Source: Acidovorax sp. NO-1 | GTDB taxonomy: Bacteria; Pseudomonadota; Gammaproteobacteria; Burkholderiales; Burkholderiaceae_C | Direction: 5' to 3' | DNA: 64,000 nucleotides | NCBI RefSeq assembly: GCF_000238595.1 | Contig: NZ_AGTS01000137.1 | Span: 1-64,000, forward strand | Shown: one piece after another, positions 9,255-21,977 of the stretch | How the letters are laid out: each line of letters opens with the position of its first letter | How positions within the stretch are numbered: position 1 is the stretch's first letter | Translations under genes and position numbers: made by a program | Notes under the pieces: model-generated | Seen by the model: only the letters and a program-made list of their open reading frames with translations | What the model was told of the DNA's origin: nothing | Databases searched by the model: none

Positions 9255-10574
9255 TCACCCGCCGGCATTGCCCTTGAAATTGGCCTTCTTGAGCAGCGAT
9301 TCGTACTGTTGCGACATCATGTAGTTCTGAACCTGGGCCATGAAGTCCATCGTCACCACGACGATGATCAGCAGAGACGTTCCACCGAAGTAGAACGGGA
9401 CGTTGTACTTCAAGATAAGGAACTCCGGCAGCAGACACACGAAAGTGATATACACCGCACCTGCCAGTGTTAACCGAACAAGTATCTTGTCGATATAACG
9501 GGCCGTCTGGTCACCCGGGCGAATGCCAGGGATGAACGCACCACTCTTCTTCAGATTGTCTGCAGTTTCACGGCTATTGAAGACCAACGCTGTGTAAAAG
9601 AAACAGAAGAAAATGATCGCGGCAGCATAGAACATCACGTAGATGGGCTGACCAGGTGTCAGTGCGCCCGAGATGTCCTTCAACCAACGCATCGATTCGC
9701 CTGCACTAAACCAGTTCACGACTGTTGCAGGCAACAGGATGATGGACGAGGCGAAGATCGGCGGAATCACCCCAGCCATGTTCAGCTTCAACGGCAAGTG
9801 CGACGACTGACCACCGTAGACCTTGTTCCCTACTTGCCGACGCGCATAGTTCACGAGAATCTTGCGCTGACCGCGTTCCACAAACACCACGAAGTAGGTC
9901 ACCGCAGCAACCACCAACACGATGAAGATCGCAGCCAAGATGCTCATCGCACCCGTACGCACCAGTTCAAGCAGACCGCCAATGGAGCTGGGCAACCCCG
10001 CTGCGATACCAGCGAAAATCAGGATCGAGATACCATTCCCAAGGCCGCGCTCGGTAATTTGCTCGCCCAGCCACATCAGGAACATCGTGCCAGCCGTCAA
10101 GCTGACCACCGCTGTCATGCGGAACCCGAAACCTGGGCTCAACACCAAACCAGCGGAGCTTTCCAGCGCCACGGCGATTCCCAGCGACTGGAACAGCGCC
10201 AAACCCAACGTGCCATAACGAGTGTACTGCGTGATCTTCCTGCGCCCGGCTTCGCCTTCCTTCTTCAACTGCTCAAACGTGGGGACGACATAGGTCATCA
10301 ACTGCATGATGATCGACGCCGAGATGTACGGCATGATCCCCAGAGCGAAAACCGTGAAGCGCGAAAGCGCACCACCAGAGAACATGTTGAACAGGTTCAG
10401 GATGCCGCCTTGCTGGCCACTGAAGAGCTGCTGAAGTTGGGCTGGATCGATGCCAGGCACGGGGATATGAGCCCCGATACGGTATACGACCAGCGCAAGC
10501 AACAGAAAAACCAAACGACGACGGAGGTCGCCGAACTTCCCGGTCTTTGCAATTTGAGCCGCGCTAGTAGCCAC
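9255..10574 (-). CDS. secY: Preprotein translocase subunit SecY
   Basis: 439 aa with about ten hydrophobic segments. The opening is cytoplasmic, and the first helix leads into the plug region HIPVPGIDP. The motifs [20 protein letters not shown] and GERGQRK-like ERGQRKI loop, needed for SecA and ribosome contact, are present. SecY forms the protein-conducting channel with SecE and SecG. It is the penultimate gene of the spc operon, 24 nt after rplO. The 145 nt between secY and rpmJ hold no gene. Confidence 0.97.
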   Translation of the reverse strand: MATSAAQIAKTGKFGDLRRRLVFLLLALVVYRIGAHIPVPGIDPAQLQQLFSGQQGGILNLFNMFSGGALSRFTVFALGIMPYISASIIMQLMTYVVPTFEQLKKEGEAGRRKITQYTRYGTLGLALFQSLGIAVALESSAGLVLSPGFGFRMTAVVSLTAGTMFLMWLGEQITERGLGNGISILIFAGIAAGLPSSIGGLLELVRTGAMSILAAIFIVLVVAAVTYFVVFVERGQRKILVNYARRQVGNKVYGGQSSHLPLKLNMAGVIPPIFASSIILLPATVVNWFSAGESMRWLKDISGALTPGQPIYVMFYAAAIIFFCFFYTALVFNSRETADNLKKSGAFIPGIRPGDQTARYIDKILVRLTLAGAVYITFVCLLPEFLILKYNVPFYFGGTSLLIIVVVTMDFMAQVQNYMMSQQYESLLKKANFKGNAGG

Positions 10575-10598
10575 AGATGTCTTCCTTCAGAGCCACAC

Positions 10599-11030
10599 TC
10601 AGGCGACGCTGCCGCCAGCAGCTTCAATCGCTGCCTTGGCACCAGCCGTAGCGCCCACGCCATTGAGCTTGACAGCCTTGGTCAGCGAGCCGCTCTTGAT
10701 GACCTTGACCACCTTGGCCAGCTCACCCACCAGGCCAGCTTGCTTGAGTGCAAGAACATCCACTTCAGCCAGGCCCAGTTGGTCCAGGGCGGTCAGCGTC
10801 ACTTCTGCATTGAATTTCAGCAGATGCGACTTGAAACCGCGCTTGGGCAAACGGCGTTGCAAAGGCATTTGACCGCCTTCAAAACCAACCTTGTGGTAAC
10901 CACCCGAACGCGACTTCTGACCCTTGTGACCACGGCCAGCGGTCTTGCCCAGACCAGAGCCGATACCACGGCCTACACGGCGCTTGGCATGCTTGGCACC
11001 GTCTGCGGGCTTGATGCTATTGAGTTCCAT
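10599..11030 (-). CDS. rplO: 50S ribosomal protein L15
   Basis: 143 aa. The glycine/arginine-rich N-terminal segment ([21 protein letters not shown]) is diagnostic for L15, a late-assembly 50S protein. It is in standard position between rpmD and secY, 10 nt after the rpmD stop. Confidence 0.97.
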   Translation of the reverse strand: MELNSIKPADGAKHAKRRVGRGIGSGLGKTAGRGHKGQKSRSGGYHKVGFEGGQMPLQRRLPKRGFKSHLLKFNAEVTLTALDQLGLAEVDVLALKQAGLVGELAKVVKVIKSGSLTKAVKLNGVGATAGAKAAIEAAGGSVA

Positions 11031-11040
11031 GATCTATCTC

Positions 11041-11223
11041 TCAGAGGACTTTGACCAGATAGCTGATCTTGTTAATCATGCCGCGCACTTCGGGCGAGTC
11101 CTGCAGTTCGCTCACACTGTTGAGCTTGCGCAGACCCAGGCCACGGACGGTGGCGCGGTGCGATTCTTTGGTGCCAATCGGGCTGCGCACCAGTTGAATC
11201 TTGACGGTTTGTTGCGTTGTCAT
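11041..11223 (-). CDS. rpmD: 50S ribosomal protein L30
   Basis: 60 aa from the ATG at 11223 ([17 protein letters not shown]). A TTG two codons upstream is possible but less likely; the GGAG motif at about -12 fits the ATG. The motif [23 protein letters not shown] is typical. L30 is a small 50S protein absent from some bacteria. It lies 14 nt after rpsE. Confidence 0.95.
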   Translation of the reverse strand: MTTQQTVKIQLVRSPIGTKESHRATVRGLGLRKLNSVSELQDSPEVRGMINKISYLVKVL

Positions 11224-11237
11224 TCTCAAGCTCCGGT

Positions 11238-11756
11238 TCAGGCGAAGATGTCTTCGACTGTCTTGCCGCGCTTGGCTGCCACATTCGACGGTGTGGTCGA
11301 ATTGACAAGCGCGTCAAACGTGGCACGCACCATGTTGTAGGGGTTGGACGAGCCATGGCTCTTGGCCACGATGTCCGTCACACCCAACACTTCAAAAACT
11401 GCGCGCATGGGGCCGCCAGCAATGATGCCGGTACCCTTTGGAGCCGGCGCCATCATCACGACAGCTGCACCGTGGTGACCCGTCACGTTGTGGTGGATGG
11501 TGCCGTTCTTCAACGAAACCTTCACCATGTTGCGACGGGCTTCTTCCATAGCCTTTTGCACGGCAGCTGGCACTTCTTTCGACTTGCCCTTGCCCATGCC
11601 TACGCGGCCGTCACCGTCACCAACCACCGTCAGTGCGGCAAAACCGAGAATACGGCCACCCTTCACGACTTTGGTCACGCGGTTGACCGCGATCATTTTT
11701 TCGCGCAGGCCGTCGTCTTGACCTTCGTTCTGCACTTTGGGTTGAAATTTAGCCAT
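11238..11756 (-). CDS. rpsE: 30S ribosomal protein S5
   Basis: 172 aa. The double-stranded RNA-binding-like N-terminal domain ([18 protein letters not shown]) and the [18 protein letters not shown] segment identify S5, which takes part in decoding fidelity and mRNA helicase activity of the ribosome. It is in standard spc order between rplR and rpmD. Confidence 0.97.
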   Translation of the reverse strand: MAKFQPKVQNEGQDDGLREKMIAVNRVTKVVKGGRILGFAALTVVGDGDGRVGMGKGKSKEVPAAVQKAMEEARRNMVKVSLKNGTIHHNVTGHHGAAVVMMAPAPKGTGIIAGGPMRAVFEVLGVTDIVAKSHGSSNPYNMVRATFDALVNSTTPSNVAAKRGKTVEDIFA

Positions 11757-11773
11757 TTTGTATTCCGCTCCGC

Positions 11774-12139
11774 TTAGAACTGCAGGCCAGCTTCACGGGC
11801 TGCGTCGGCCAGGGCCTTGACGCGACCGTGGTAGGCGAAGCCTGCGCGATCGAATGCAACCTTCTCGACACCAGCTGCCTTGGCCTTTTCAGCGATCCGC
11901 TTGCCGATGATCTGGGCTGCTGCGGCATTGCCACCCTTGCCCGAACCGCCAAGCGTCTTGCGCACGTCGGCTTCTGCTGTCGATGCGCTTGCCAGCACCT
12001 TGCTGCCGTCGCCGGAAATCACACTGGCGTAGATATGGAGGTTCGTACGATTCACGGTGAGACGGGCCACGCCTTGCTGTGCAATGCGGATGCGGGTCTG
12101 ACGCGAACGACGAAGACGCTGCTCTTTCTTGGTCAACAT
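11774..12139 (-). CDS. rplR: 50S ribosomal protein L18
   Basis: 121 aa, opening with [19 protein letters not shown] and ending in [20 protein letters not shown], the conserved 5S rRNA-binding region. L18 is one of the 5S rRNA proteins with L5 and L25. It is between rplF and rpsE, 17 nt from the latter. Confidence 0.97.
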   Translation of the reverse strand: MLTKKEQRLRRSRQTRIRIAQQGVARLTVNRTNLHIYASVISGDGSKVLASASTAEADVRKTLGGSGKGGNAAAAQIIGKRIAEKAKAAGVEKVAFDRAGFAYHGRVKALADAAREAGLQF

Positions 12140-12150
12140 GTTGCAGCTCC

Positions 12151-12684
12151 TTATTTCTTCTTGGTCTCTTTGATCGTGATCTTTTCGTCCGAATAACGGA
12201 TGCCCTTGCCCTTGTAAGGCTCGGGAGGACGAACAGCACGGATCTCAGCAGCGATCTGACCGACACGTTGACGATCGGCACCCTTGATCACCACTTCTGT
12301 GGGGGTAGGGGTAGCCACCGTAATGCCAGCGGGCATATCGATGTTGACCGGGTGCGAGTAACCGACAGCCAGGTTCAGCTTGGAACCGGCTGCAGCAGCC
12401 TTGTAACCCACGCCGACCAGGCTCAGCTTCTTTTCAAAGCCCTTGCTGACGCCGACCACCATGTTGTTGACCAACTGGCGAATCGTGCCGCTCATGGCAT
12501 TGGCTTCGCGGGAATCATTGGCAGGCTCAAAGCTGAGCTTGCCGTCGTTGCTGGACACCTTCACCAGCGCGTTCTGCGACAGCGACAGCGTGCCACCAGA
12601 GCCCTTGACAGAGATCTGGTCACTTTTCACGGACACATCCACGCCTGCGGGGATGGTCACGGGCATTTTTCCTACTCGGGACAT
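12151..12684 (-). CDS. rplF: 50S ribosomal protein L6
   Basis: 177 aa with two similar halves. The opening [15 protein letters not shown] and the C-terminal block [16 protein letters not shown] are diagnostic. L6 lies near the sarcin-ricin loop and factor-binding site. It is 11 nt upstream of rplR and 25 nt downstream of rpsH. Confidence 0.97.
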   Translation of the reverse strand: MSRVGKMPVTIPAGVDVSVKSDQISVKGSGGTLSLSQNALVKVSSNDGKLSFEPANDSREANAMSGTIRQLVNNMVVGVSKGFEKKLSLVGVGYKAAAAGSKLNLAVGYSHPVNIDMPAGITVATPTPTEVVIKGADRQRVGQIAAEIRAVRPPEPYKGKGIRYSDEKITIKETKKK

Positions 12685-12709
12685 TTCAGTTTCTCCTCAA
12701 TGCCGCGGG

Positions 12710-13105
12710 TTAGGCCACGTAGCAGAGCACTTCGCCACCGACACCGGTAGCGCGCGCCTTGCGATCAGTCATCACGCCCTTGGGCGTCGTGACAATTGCC
12801 ACACCCAGACCGTTCATGACTTGTGGAATGGAATCACGGCCTTTGTAAACACGCAGTCCGGGGCGGCTGACACGCTCGATGCGCTCAATCACGGGACGAC
12901 CTGCGTAGTACTTCAGGGCAATTTCGAGTTCCGACTTGCCGGCTTCGGTTTTCACCTGGAAGCCGTCGATGTAACCTTCGTCCTTCAGCACTTGGGCGAT
13001 GGCGATCTTCACTTTGGAAGAAGGCACCAGAACCGTGGCCTTGGCGACCATCTGTGCGTTACGGATGCGGGTCAGCAAGTCAGCGATGGGATCACTCATG
13101 CTCAT
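12710..13105 (-). CDS. rpsH: 30S ribosomal protein S8
   Basis: 131 aa from the ATG at 13105 ([18 protein letters not shown]). The longer open frame reaches back over the rpsN gene and is not coding there. S8 binds the central domain of 16S rRNA and in E. coli also represses spc-operon translation. The C-terminal GGEVLCYVA is the family ending. Confidence 0.96.
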   Translation of the reverse strand: MSMSDPIADLLTRIRNAQMVAKATVLVPSSKVKIAIAQVLKDEGYIDGFQVKTEAGKSELEIALKYYAGRPVIERIERVSRPGLRVYKGRDSIPQVMNGLGVAIVTTPKGVMTDRKARATGVGGEVLCYVA

Positions 13106-13125
13106 GTTGTATCTCTCCTGCCTGC

Positions 13126-13431
13126 TTACCAGCTGGCCTTGGTGACACCGGGGATGTCGCCTGCAAAAGCCAGTTCGCGGATCTTGGCGCGAGCCAGACC
13201 GAATTGACGGAAGGTGCCGCGAGGACGACCGGTGATTTCGCAACGGTTGCGCTGACGCGTGGGGTTGGCGTTGCGGGGGAGCTTTTGCAGACCCAGACGG
13301 GCTGCGTCACGCTCTTCGTCGCTACGCTTGGCATCGCCAGCGATTGCCTTCAGTTCCGCATACTTGGTTGCGTACTTGGCTGCCAGTTTTTCGCGCTTCA
13401 GTTCGCGCTGGATCAAAGCTACTTTAGCCAT
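13126..13431 (-). CDS. rpsN: 30S ribosomal protein S14, zinc-free type
   Basis: 101 aa, the long form without the two CxxC pairs. The motif [19 protein letters not shown] identifies S14, a head protein of the 30S subunit. It lies 8 nt after rplE in standard order. Confidence 0.96.
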   Translation of the reverse strand: MAKVALIQRELKREKLAAKYATKYAELKAIAGDAKRSDEERDAARLGLQKLPRNANPTRQRNRCEITGRPRGTFRQFGLARAKIRELAFAGDIPGVTKASW

Positions 13432-13439
13432 GCTTCGCC

Positions 13440-13979
13440 TCAGTTCTTGAACGGGAAACGGAAACCAGCGAGGAGAGCCTTGGCTTCTTCGTCCGACTTG
13501 GCCGTCGTGGTGATGCTGATATTGAGACCGCGCAGGGCGTCGACCTTGTCGTACTCAATTTCAGGGAAGATGATCTGCTCTTTAACGCCGATGTTGTAGT
13601 TGCCACGGCCGTCAAAGGCGCGACCAGAGATACCACGGAAGTCACGGACGCGGGGCAGAGCCACGGTCACGAAACGATCCAGGAACTCATACATCTGCAC
13701 GCCACGCAACGTGACCATGCAACCAATGGCCTGGCCTTCGCGGATCTTGAAACCAGCGATGGCTTTCTTGGCCTTGGTCACCACAGGCTTTTGACCAGCA
13801 ATCTTGGTCAGGTCAGCCACAGCGTTGTCCATCACCTTCTTGTCCGAGACTGCCTCGCTCACGCCCATGTTCAGCGTGATCTTGGTCAGACGGGGAACCT
13901 GCATCGGCGAGGTATAGCCGAACTGCTTGGTCAGTTCGGGGGCGATCTTGTCGCGGTAGATTTCTTGGAGTCGTGCCAT
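13440..13979 (-). CDS. rplE: 50S ribosomal protein L5
   Basis: 179 aa, [19 protein letters not shown] to [10 protein letters not shown]. The blocks [10 protein letters not shown] and TLRG..MYEFLDR match L5, the 5S rRNA- and P-site tRNA-contacting protein. It is 9 nt downstream of rplX. Confidence 0.97.
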   Translation of the reverse strand: MARLQEIYRDKIAPELTKQFGYTSPMQVPRLTKITLNMGVSEAVSDKKVMDNAVADLTKIAGQKPVVTKAKKAIAGFKIREGQAIGCMVTLRGVQMYEFLDRFVTVALPRVRDFRGISGRAFDGRGNYNIGVKEQIIFPEIEYDKVDALRGLNISITTTAKSDEEAKALLAGFRFPFKN

Positions 13980-13988
13980 GTTTACCCC

Positions 13989-14309
13989 TTAGGCCGCCTT
14001 GATTTCAGCGCCGCTGGACTTGAACACGCGAACGCGTGTGCCGTCAGCCTGCACCTTGATGCCCACGCGATCAGCCTTGCCGGTAGCGGCATTGAAGATG
14101 GCCACGTTGGACTGATGAATCGGCATGGCCTTTTCAATAATGCCGCCGGTCGTACCCTTCATGGGGTTTGGCTTGGCGTGCTTCTTGACGAGGTTAATAC
14201 CGTCGATGACGAGGTGGGAGTCATCCTTGCGCAGCGACACCGTGCCGCGCTTGCCCTTGTCACGGCCGGTCAGCACGATGACTTCGTCGCCCTTGCGAAT
14301 CTTGTTCAT
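13989..14309 (-). CDS. rplX: 50S ribosomal protein L24
   Basis: 106 aa with an N-terminal KOW motif ([19 protein letters not shown]). L24 initiates 50S assembly. It is 9 nt downstream of rplN, as in the classical spc operon. Confidence 0.97.
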   Translation of the reverse strand: MNKIRKGDEVIVLTGRDKGKRGTVSLRKDDSHLVIDGINLVKKHAKPNPMKGTTGGIIEKAMPIHQSNVAIFNAATGKADRVGIKVQADGTRVRVFKSSGAEIKAA

Positions 14310-14318
14310 GGCGCGTCC

Positions 14319-14687
14319 TTAGAGAACTTCAGGAGCCAGGGACACGATCTTCATGAACTTTTCGGTACGCAGTTCGCGCGTCACGGGTCCAAAGATGCGG
14401 GTGCCGATGGGCTCCAACTTTGCATTCAGCAACACTGCGGCGTTGCCATCGAATTTGACGAGCGAACCGTCGCCGCGGCGAATACCCTTCGCCGTGCGAA
14501 CCACCACTGCGCTGTAAACCTCGCCTTTTTTGACGCGGCCACGTGGAGCGGCTTCTTTGATGCTCACCTTGATGATGTCGCCAACGCTTGCATAGCGACG
14601 CTTCGAGCCACCCAGCACCTTGATGCAAAGGACGGACTTGGCGCCGGTATTGTCGGCAACCTCTAACCGAGATTCTGTCTGGATCAT
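14319..14687 (-). CDS. rplN: 50S ribosomal protein L14
   Basis: 122 aa from the ATG at 14687 ([17 protein letters not shown]), the standard start; an upstream in-frame start would add seven residues. It is the first gene of the spc operon. rpsQ and the rest of the S10 operon, which often lie immediately upstream, are absent: the next gene upstream is glpD. The spc block therefore has its own promoter (see 14846-14874). Confidence 0.97.
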   Translation of the reverse strand: MIQTESRLEVADNTGAKSVLCIKVLGGSKRRYASVGDIIKVSIKEAAPRGRVKKGEVYSAVVVRTAKGIRRGDGSLVKFDGNAAVLLNAKLEPIGTRIFGPVTRELRTEKFMKIVSLAPEVL

Positions 14688-14845
14688 TTCAATATTCCCA
14701 ACTTGCACCAGAAGACAACAGCCCCAGAGAACTTCTCAAGGGCTGCAGATCAGCCAGTCAGTCTTGGGCCCGTCGTCCGCACCGCAAACCATTTGCAGCA
14801 CTTCCCGCTGGGCAGAAACTTCACGTAGGAAACGCGAAGCCCTCG

Positions 14846-14874
14846 ATTATTGCCAAAGTGTTCTGGAAAGTCAA
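14846..14874 (-). promoter_or_regulatory. Sigma-70 promoter for the spc operon
   Basis: On the minus strand TTGACT (14874-14869), a 17-nt spacer and AATAAT (14851-14846) form a near-consensus promoter. It lies about 160 nt before the rplN start and just past the glpD stop codon. The roughly 150-nt leader could hold a regulatory structure, but I cannot define one. Confidence 0.75.
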
Positions 14875-14892
14875 GCGCCCCGCGTGCCACAT

Positions 14893-16485
14893 TCACGCAG
14901 GCACGTGCAAATACTGTTGTGCCAACGTCAAAAACGCATCGAGGCGGGGATCGGCGCCCAGTTCTTCCCGCAGAACATCCGCCACGGCGGGCGCCAAGGC
15001 GATGGCCTTGCGGGCATCCAGGAACAACATACGCGAACGGCGCGCCAGGACGTCCTCCACCGTGCAGGCGTACTCGTAGCGGGCTGCAAACCGCACCATG
15101 GCAACCGTCAGCCCCGCGCCCAGATCGGTCTGCGCCCCGTGAATGCCCAACACGGCGGCGGCTTCGCTTCCGTAAGAATGCAGACCCTGCGCGTCGCTGA
15201 TGCGGTGGTTTACCGGCTCTTTCGGGGTGCCTATCAAGGGCAGATGGTTGGTCACACCGGCCGGTTTCTCAGGAAGAAGCCCGGTGCTGAAGCATTTTTG
15301 CAACACATCCTCGGCCATCGCGCGGTACGTGGTCCATTTGCCACCGGTCACCGTGACCAGGCCACTGCGGCTGGCCAGCACGGTGTGCTCGCGGCTGAGG
15401 CTCTTGGTGTTGTCACCGTCGTCGTCCTGGGGCTTCACCAGAGGACGCAGGCCCACCCAGATGCTTCGGATGTCTTCCACCCTGGGGGCACGTGTGAGGT
15501 AGCGCGCCGATTCTTCCAGAATGAATTTGACTTCCTCGTTGAAGGGCTGAGGCTCCCTCACAATGTCCTGGCGGGGGCTGTCCGTGGTGCCCAGAATGAG
15601 CTTGCCCAACCAAGGGACGGCAAACAGAACACGCCCGTCCGCCGTTTTGGGCACCATCAAAGCGTGGTCAGACGGCAGAAATTCGCGGTCCACCACGATA
15701 TGAACACCCTGACTCGGCGCCACGATGGGCTTGACGGGCCGGCCGATGGCCTCGCCGTCCATCTGGCGCAGGGTGTCTACCCAAACGCCTGTGGCATTGA
15801 CCACGGTGCGGGCGCGCACGGTGAATTGCTGGCCGCTGTCGGTGTCCTCACACACAAAACCGGCGACTTTCCCGCCCTCATGCACCAGCGCCGTGGCGGG
15901 GCAGTAATTGACGACCAGGGCCCCCAGGCTGGCGGCCGTGCGTGCCAGGGCCAGCGCCAGGCGGGCATCGTCAAACTGCCCATCCCAGTATTTGACGCCC
16001 CCCTTGAGGCCTTCAGCACGTGCCGTTGGCAGGCACTCCAGCGTGCGCGCGCGCCCCAGGAACTCCGTAGCACCCAGCCCGGCCTTGCCCGCCAGCGCGT
16101 CGTACATCTTGAGCCCGATACCGTAAAACGGCGTCTCCCAGAAGTGGTACGACGGCATCACAAACGGCAGGGGCTGGGCCAGGTGGGGCGCGTTGTTCAG
16201 CAGCGTGGTGCGCTCGTGCAACGCTTCGCGCACCAGCGCGATGTTGCCCTGGGCGAGGTAGCGAACACCACCGTGCACCAGCTTGGTCGCGCGGGACGAG
16301 GTGCCCTTGGCAAAGTCGTGCGAATCCACCAGAACCACACTGAATCCCCGCGCAGCCGCGTCCAGCGCCACCCCCAGACCGCTCGCCCCTCCGCCGATCA
16401 CTGCCAGGTCATATTGGTGGGGCTGGGCAAGCCGTGCGAGAAGGTCGGCGCGCCGGGTGGGCAGGGGAGCAGAGGGAGTGGTCAT
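14893..16485 (-). CDS. glpD: Aerobic glycerol-3-phosphate dehydrogenase
   Basis: 530 aa. It oxidises glycerol-3-phosphate to dihydroxyacetone phosphate at the membrane, passing electrons via FAD to quinone. The N-terminal dinucleotide-binding motif is AVIGGGASGLGVALDAAARG, followed by the family motifs GTSSRATKLVHGGVRYL and VVNATGVW. The C-terminal alpha-helical domain (residues about 400-525) is present. It is the last gene of the minus-strand glp set, separated from glpV by 185 nt that contain a perfect inverted repeat, so it probably has its own regulated promoter. Part of the same catabolic route as glpK and the GlpSTPQUV transporter. Confidence 0.96.
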   Translation of the reverse strand: MTTPSAPLPTRRADLLARLAQPHQYDLAVIGGGASGLGVALDAAARGFSVVLVDSHDFAKGTSSRATKLVHGGVRYLAQGNIALVREALHERTTLLNNAPHLAQPLPFVMPSYHFWETPFYGIGLKMYDALAGKAGLGATEFLGRARTLECLPTARAEGLKGGVKYWDGQFDDARLALALARTAASLGALVVNYCPATALVHEGGKVAGFVCEDTDSGQQFTVRARTVVNATGVWVDTLRQMDGEAIGRPVKPIVAPSQGVHIVVDREFLPSDHALMVPKTADGRVLFAVPWLGKLILGTTDSPRQDIVREPQPFNEEVKFILEESARYLTRAPRVEDIRSIWVGLRPLVKPQDDDGDNTKSLSREHTVLASRSGLVTVTGGKWTTYRAMAEDVLQKCFSTGLLPEKPAGVTNHLPLIGTPKEPVNHRISDAQGLHSYGSEAAAVLGIHGAQTDLGAGLTVAMVRFAARYEYACTVEDVLARRSRMLFLDARKAIALAPAVADVLREELGADPRLDAFLTLAQQYLHVPA

Positions 16486-16513
16486 GGGAGGGATTGTCCA
16501 TGGACGGGACCAA

Positions 16514-16537
16514 AATTTAAGGGTTTACCCTTAAATT
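16514..16537. promoter_or_regulatory. Perfect inverted repeat before glpD, candidate GlpR operator
   Basis: Ten-base arms AATTTAAGGG / CCCTTAAATT flank a 4-base centre, 29-52 bp upstream of the glpD start. AT-rich arms and lack of a following T-run speak for an operator rather than a terminator. The inner 13 bases recur in the glpS/glpR intergenic region. Confidence 0.6.
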
Positions 16538-16670
16538 GTTGACGTTTCCGGGGTGAAATCCGCCCGCGGCCGACAGAGCCGCGCACGAACTGGAGCGAAA
16601 AAGGCAGCCAGAGACCTTGTGGGTCCGGGCTGCCATCAAGCACTGTCACAACGCAACAGTCAGAGCGTTA

Positions 16671-18404
<1,734 letters not shown>

Positions 18405-18489
18405 TGCTGTCTCCTCAGATGGAACCCCCTTGGTGGATGAACACCGGCCCCGGGGGAAATCGGGCCGACGCTTGTCATCATCAAAAACA

Positions 18490-18569
18490 ATAGCTGCCAG
18501 CGCTTGCTGTCGCTTTGCTTCAGATAGATTTCATGTCTAACTCTTTGCCTGTCAAGCGCTGCCAGCTAT
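18490..18569. repeat. REP family B, split inverted pair (glpV/glpU gap)
   Basis: A 17-nt unit at 18490-18506 and its inverted copy at 18553-18569 match at 16 of 17 positions, with 46 nt between them. The unit (ATAGCTGCCAGCGCTTG) is the same core seen in copies at 26786, 43245 and 48035. It fills most of the 186-nt gap between glpU and glpV and could form a stable RNA hairpin. Confidence 0.75.
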
Positions 18570-18590
18570 CTTTTTGTTAGTTCAAAGGCT

Positions 18591-18899
18591 TCAACCCTTG
18601 CGCAGGATGAACGCCAGCAGCGCCATCGACAGCACAAAACTGATCCAGATCGACGGATCGTTTTCCAGGCTCAGCCACTGGGCCAGCTTGCCGCTGATGC
18701 CCACAAAAATCAGGTTCACATAGGCCGCCGACAGCAGGCCGATGAACAGGCGGTCACCGCGGGTCGTCGCCAGCGGCAGGAAGCCCTTGCGCATCACCGT
18801 GGGTGACTTGATTTCCCACACGGTCATGCCGACCAGCATCAGCACGATGCAGATGAAAAAGACCGCTACGGGCAACGTCCAGGCCATCCAGTCAAACAT
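18591..18899 (-). CDS. glpU: Small membrane subunit of glycerol transporter (GlpU, DUF2160)
   Basis: 102 aa with three hydrophobic segments at about residues 7-27, 50-68 and 83-99. The sequence matches the small DUF2160 proteins encoded with GlpSTPQ transporters. The exact role is unknown in the family; it may assist the permease complex. It lies between glpQ and glpV, but REP-like repeats flank it on both sides. Confidence 0.82.
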   Translation of the reverse strand: MFDWMAWTLPVAVFFICIVLMLVGMTVWEIKSPTVMRKGFLPLATTRGDRLFIGLLSAAYVNLIFVGISGKLAQWLSLENDPSIWISFVLSMALLAFILRKG

Positions 18900-18904
18900 C
18901 GTTT

Positions 18905-18960
18905 CCCCCCTGAGCGCCTGCGGCGCTTCCCCCCAGGGGGACGCAGCTGGTGGCCGGGCG
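18905..18960. repeat. REP family A, copy 1 (glpU/glpQ gap)
   Basis: A C-run, TGAGCGCC TGC GGCGCTT, C/G-runs and GGGGGACGC form a GC-rich palindromic element. It shares its layout with the copies at 20826, 24034, 25718, 44984 and 56452. Confidence 0.65.
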
Positions 18961-19049
18961 AAGCCCGTTCCACGGCTGCCGCTGGCATGGGAGGCGTCCC
19001 GCGCCCTGCTGAGGAGGTGTGTGATTCATACTTTTGCTCCCTTTGCGCG

Positions 19050-19854
19050 TCAAACCCGCCCCATCGCAAAGCCTTTTGCGATGTAGTGGCGAACAAACCA
19101 GATCACGATGGCGCCCGGCACGATGGTCAGCACCCCTGCTGCAGCCAGCGTCGCCCAGTCCATGCCGGATGCGCTGACGGTGCGCGTCATCGTCGCGACG
19201 ATGGGCTTGGCGTTCACGCTCGTCAGGGTGCGCGCCAGCAGCAATTCGACCCAGCTGAACATGAAGCAAAAGAACGCCGCCACACCAACGCCCGCCTTGA
19301 TGAGGGGCAGAAAAATCTTGATGAAGAAACGCGGAAAGCTGTAGCCATCGATGTAGGCGGTCTCGTCGATCTCGCGCGGAATGCCGCTCATGAAACCTTC
19401 CAGAATCCACACCGCCAGCGGCACGTTGAACAAGAGGTGCGCCAGTGCCACGGCGATGTGTGTGTCCATCAGCCCCACCGTGGTGTAAAGCTGGAAGAAC
19501 GGCAGCAGGAACACGGCCGGCGGCGTCATGCGGTTGGTCAGCAGCCAGAAGAACACATGCTTGTCGCCGAGGAACTGGTAGCGGCTGAATGCATAGGCCG
19601 CGGGCAGCGCCACGGTGAGCGAAATCACCGTGTTGATGGCCACATAGATCAGGCTGTTGATGTACCCCGAATACCAGGACTCATCGGTAAAGATGGTCTT
19701 GTAGTTGTCCCACGTGAAGTGCTGGGGGAAGAACGTGAAGGTCGAGAGGATTTCTTCGTTGGTCTTGAAGCTCATGTTGACCATCCAGTAGATGGGCAAC
19801 ACGGCAAAGATCAGATAGGCGACGAGGAAGATCGACCGCTTGTGGAAGCGTTTT

Positions 19855-19862
<8 letters not shown>
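19050..19862 (-). CDS. glpQ: Glycerol ABC transporter permease (GlpQ-like)
   Basis: 270 aa, six predicted membrane helices. The MalG-type cytoplasmic EAA loop reads EIDETAYIDGYSFPRFFIKI and contacts the ATPases. It pairs with GlpP; the two genes overlap by 8 nt. The N-terminal helix follows a basic MNEKRFHKRS start. Glycerol specificity is inferred from the whole cluster. Confidence 0.9.
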
Positions 19863-20751
<889 letters not shown>

Positions 20752-20825
20752 GTTCGTTCTCCACAAAGTGGCGATTCACCGACGGCATCTGCACCAAGCA
20801 TGGTGGCATAGGGGAGACGACCAGC

Positions 20826-20893
20826 AAGGGCCGCCCCGCAGCAAAGGGCGTCGTCCCCCTTCCGGGGGGAAGCCGCGGAGCGGCTCAGGGGGT
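20826..20893. repeat. REP family A, copy 2 (glpP/glpT gap, inverted)
   Basis: Opposite orientation to copy 1: AAGGGCCGCCCCGC, then CCCCCTTCCGGGGGGAAG and GCTCAGGGGG. It occupies the gap between glpT and glpP in what would otherwise be a tight operon. Confidence 0.7.
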
Positions 20894-20899
20894 AGTCCA

Positions 20900-21976
20900 T
20901 CACGCCAGGAGCTCCTCGTTTTGATAGAAGCAGGTGTGCTCACCGAGCACCTGCAGCCACACCGCATCACCCGCCGACGGGAGTCGCGTTTCAGGGCTGA
21001 ACCGCGCCTTGAGCGTGTGCTCACCCACCTTGGCGGTCAGCATGAGGTAGGTGCCGATGTCCTGCACCTGCGCCACCGTGCAAGGCAGTGCACCGGCCTG
21101 TTCGGGCTGCGCCAGCGCCAGGTATTCGGGCCGTATGCCCACCTGGAGCGCTCCGCCTGGCAAGCTCCGCCCGGCCGGTTGCGCCAGCCGCTGCCCCGCC
21201 ACCGACAGGGTGGCTCCCTCAGACTGTGCCGGCAGGAAGTTCATACCCGGGGATCCGATGAAGTGGCCCACAAACACGTGCGCAGGCCGCTCGAACAGCG
21301 CATCGGCCGAACCTACCTGCACAGCGCGACCGCGCGTCATCACCACCACCTGGTCGGCAAAGGTCAGGGCCTCCACCTGGTCGTGCGTCACATAAATCAG
21401 CGTGAGCTTGAGCTCGTGGTGGATCTGCTTGAGCTTGCGCCGCAGTTGCCACTTGAGGTGCGGGTCGATCACCGTGAGCGGCTCGTCGAACAGCACGGCC
21501 GCCACGTCGGAACGCACTAGGCCCCGGCCCAGCGATATCTTCTGCTTCTGGTCGGCCGACAGGCCCGCCGCACGCAGATTGAGCTGGTGGCTCATCTCCA
21601 GCATCTCGGCAATCACGCCCACGCGTTCCTTGATCTGCGCTTCGGGCACCTTGCGGTTCTTCAGCGGGAACGCCAGGTTCTCGGCCACCGTCATGGTGTC
21701 GTAGATCACGGGGAACTGAAACACCTGCGCAATGTTGCGCTCCTGCGGGCTGGCACGCGTCACGTCGCGGCCATCGAACAGCACCTTGCCGTGCGACGGC
21801 ACCAGCAGGCCCGACATGATGTTGAGCATGGTCGTCTTGCCGCAGCCCGAGGGCCCGAGCAGCGCATAGGCGCCGCCATCCTCGAACTCCATCTTCAGGG
21901 GCAGCAGCGCGTAGTCGCTGTCCTGCTGCGGGTTGGGCTTGTACGAATGCGCCAGATCCAGGCTGATGCGGGCCAT
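20900..21976 (-). CDS. glpT: Glycerol ABC transporter ATPase (GlpT-like)
   Basis: 358 aa from the ATG at 21976, which has a strong AAGGAGGG ribosome binding site and lies one base after the glpS stop (TGACATG). Walker A is GPSGCGKTT and Walker B AVLFDEPLTVIDP. The signature motif is degenerate, LSADQKQK in place of LSGGQ. A C-terminal TOBE-like regulatory region follows (residues about 250-350). It works with GlpS as a probable heterodimeric motor. The name follows the rhizobial cluster and is not the glycerol-3-phosphate antiporter of E. coli. Confidence 0.9.
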   Translation of the reverse strand: MARISLDLAHSYKPNPQQDSDYALLPLKMEFEDGGAYALLGPSGCGKTTMLNIMSGLLVPSHGKVLFDGRDVTRASPQERNIAQVFQFPVIYDTMTVAENLAFPLKNRKVPEAQIKERVGVIAEMLEMSHQLNLRAAGLSADQKQKISLGRGLVRSDVAAVLFDEPLTVIDPHLKWQLRRKLKQIHHELKLTLIYVTHDQVEALTFADQVVVMTRGRAVQVGSADALFERPAHVFVGHFIGSPGMNFLPAQSEGATLSVAGQRLAQPAGRSLPGGALQVGIRPEYLALAQPEQAGALPCTVAQVQDIGTYLMLTAKVGEHTLKARFSPETRLPSAGDAVWLQVLGEHTCFYQNEELLA

Positions 21977-21977
21977 G

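Noticed and set aside
9798-11054. 418-codon plus-strand ORF opposite secY and rplO
   Set aside because: Shadow of two certain ribosomal/translocase genes in high-GC DNA.
16514-16537. Terminator for glpV
   Set aside because: The stem is mostly A/T at its base with no T-run, and it lies close to the glpD start, so an operator is more likely.
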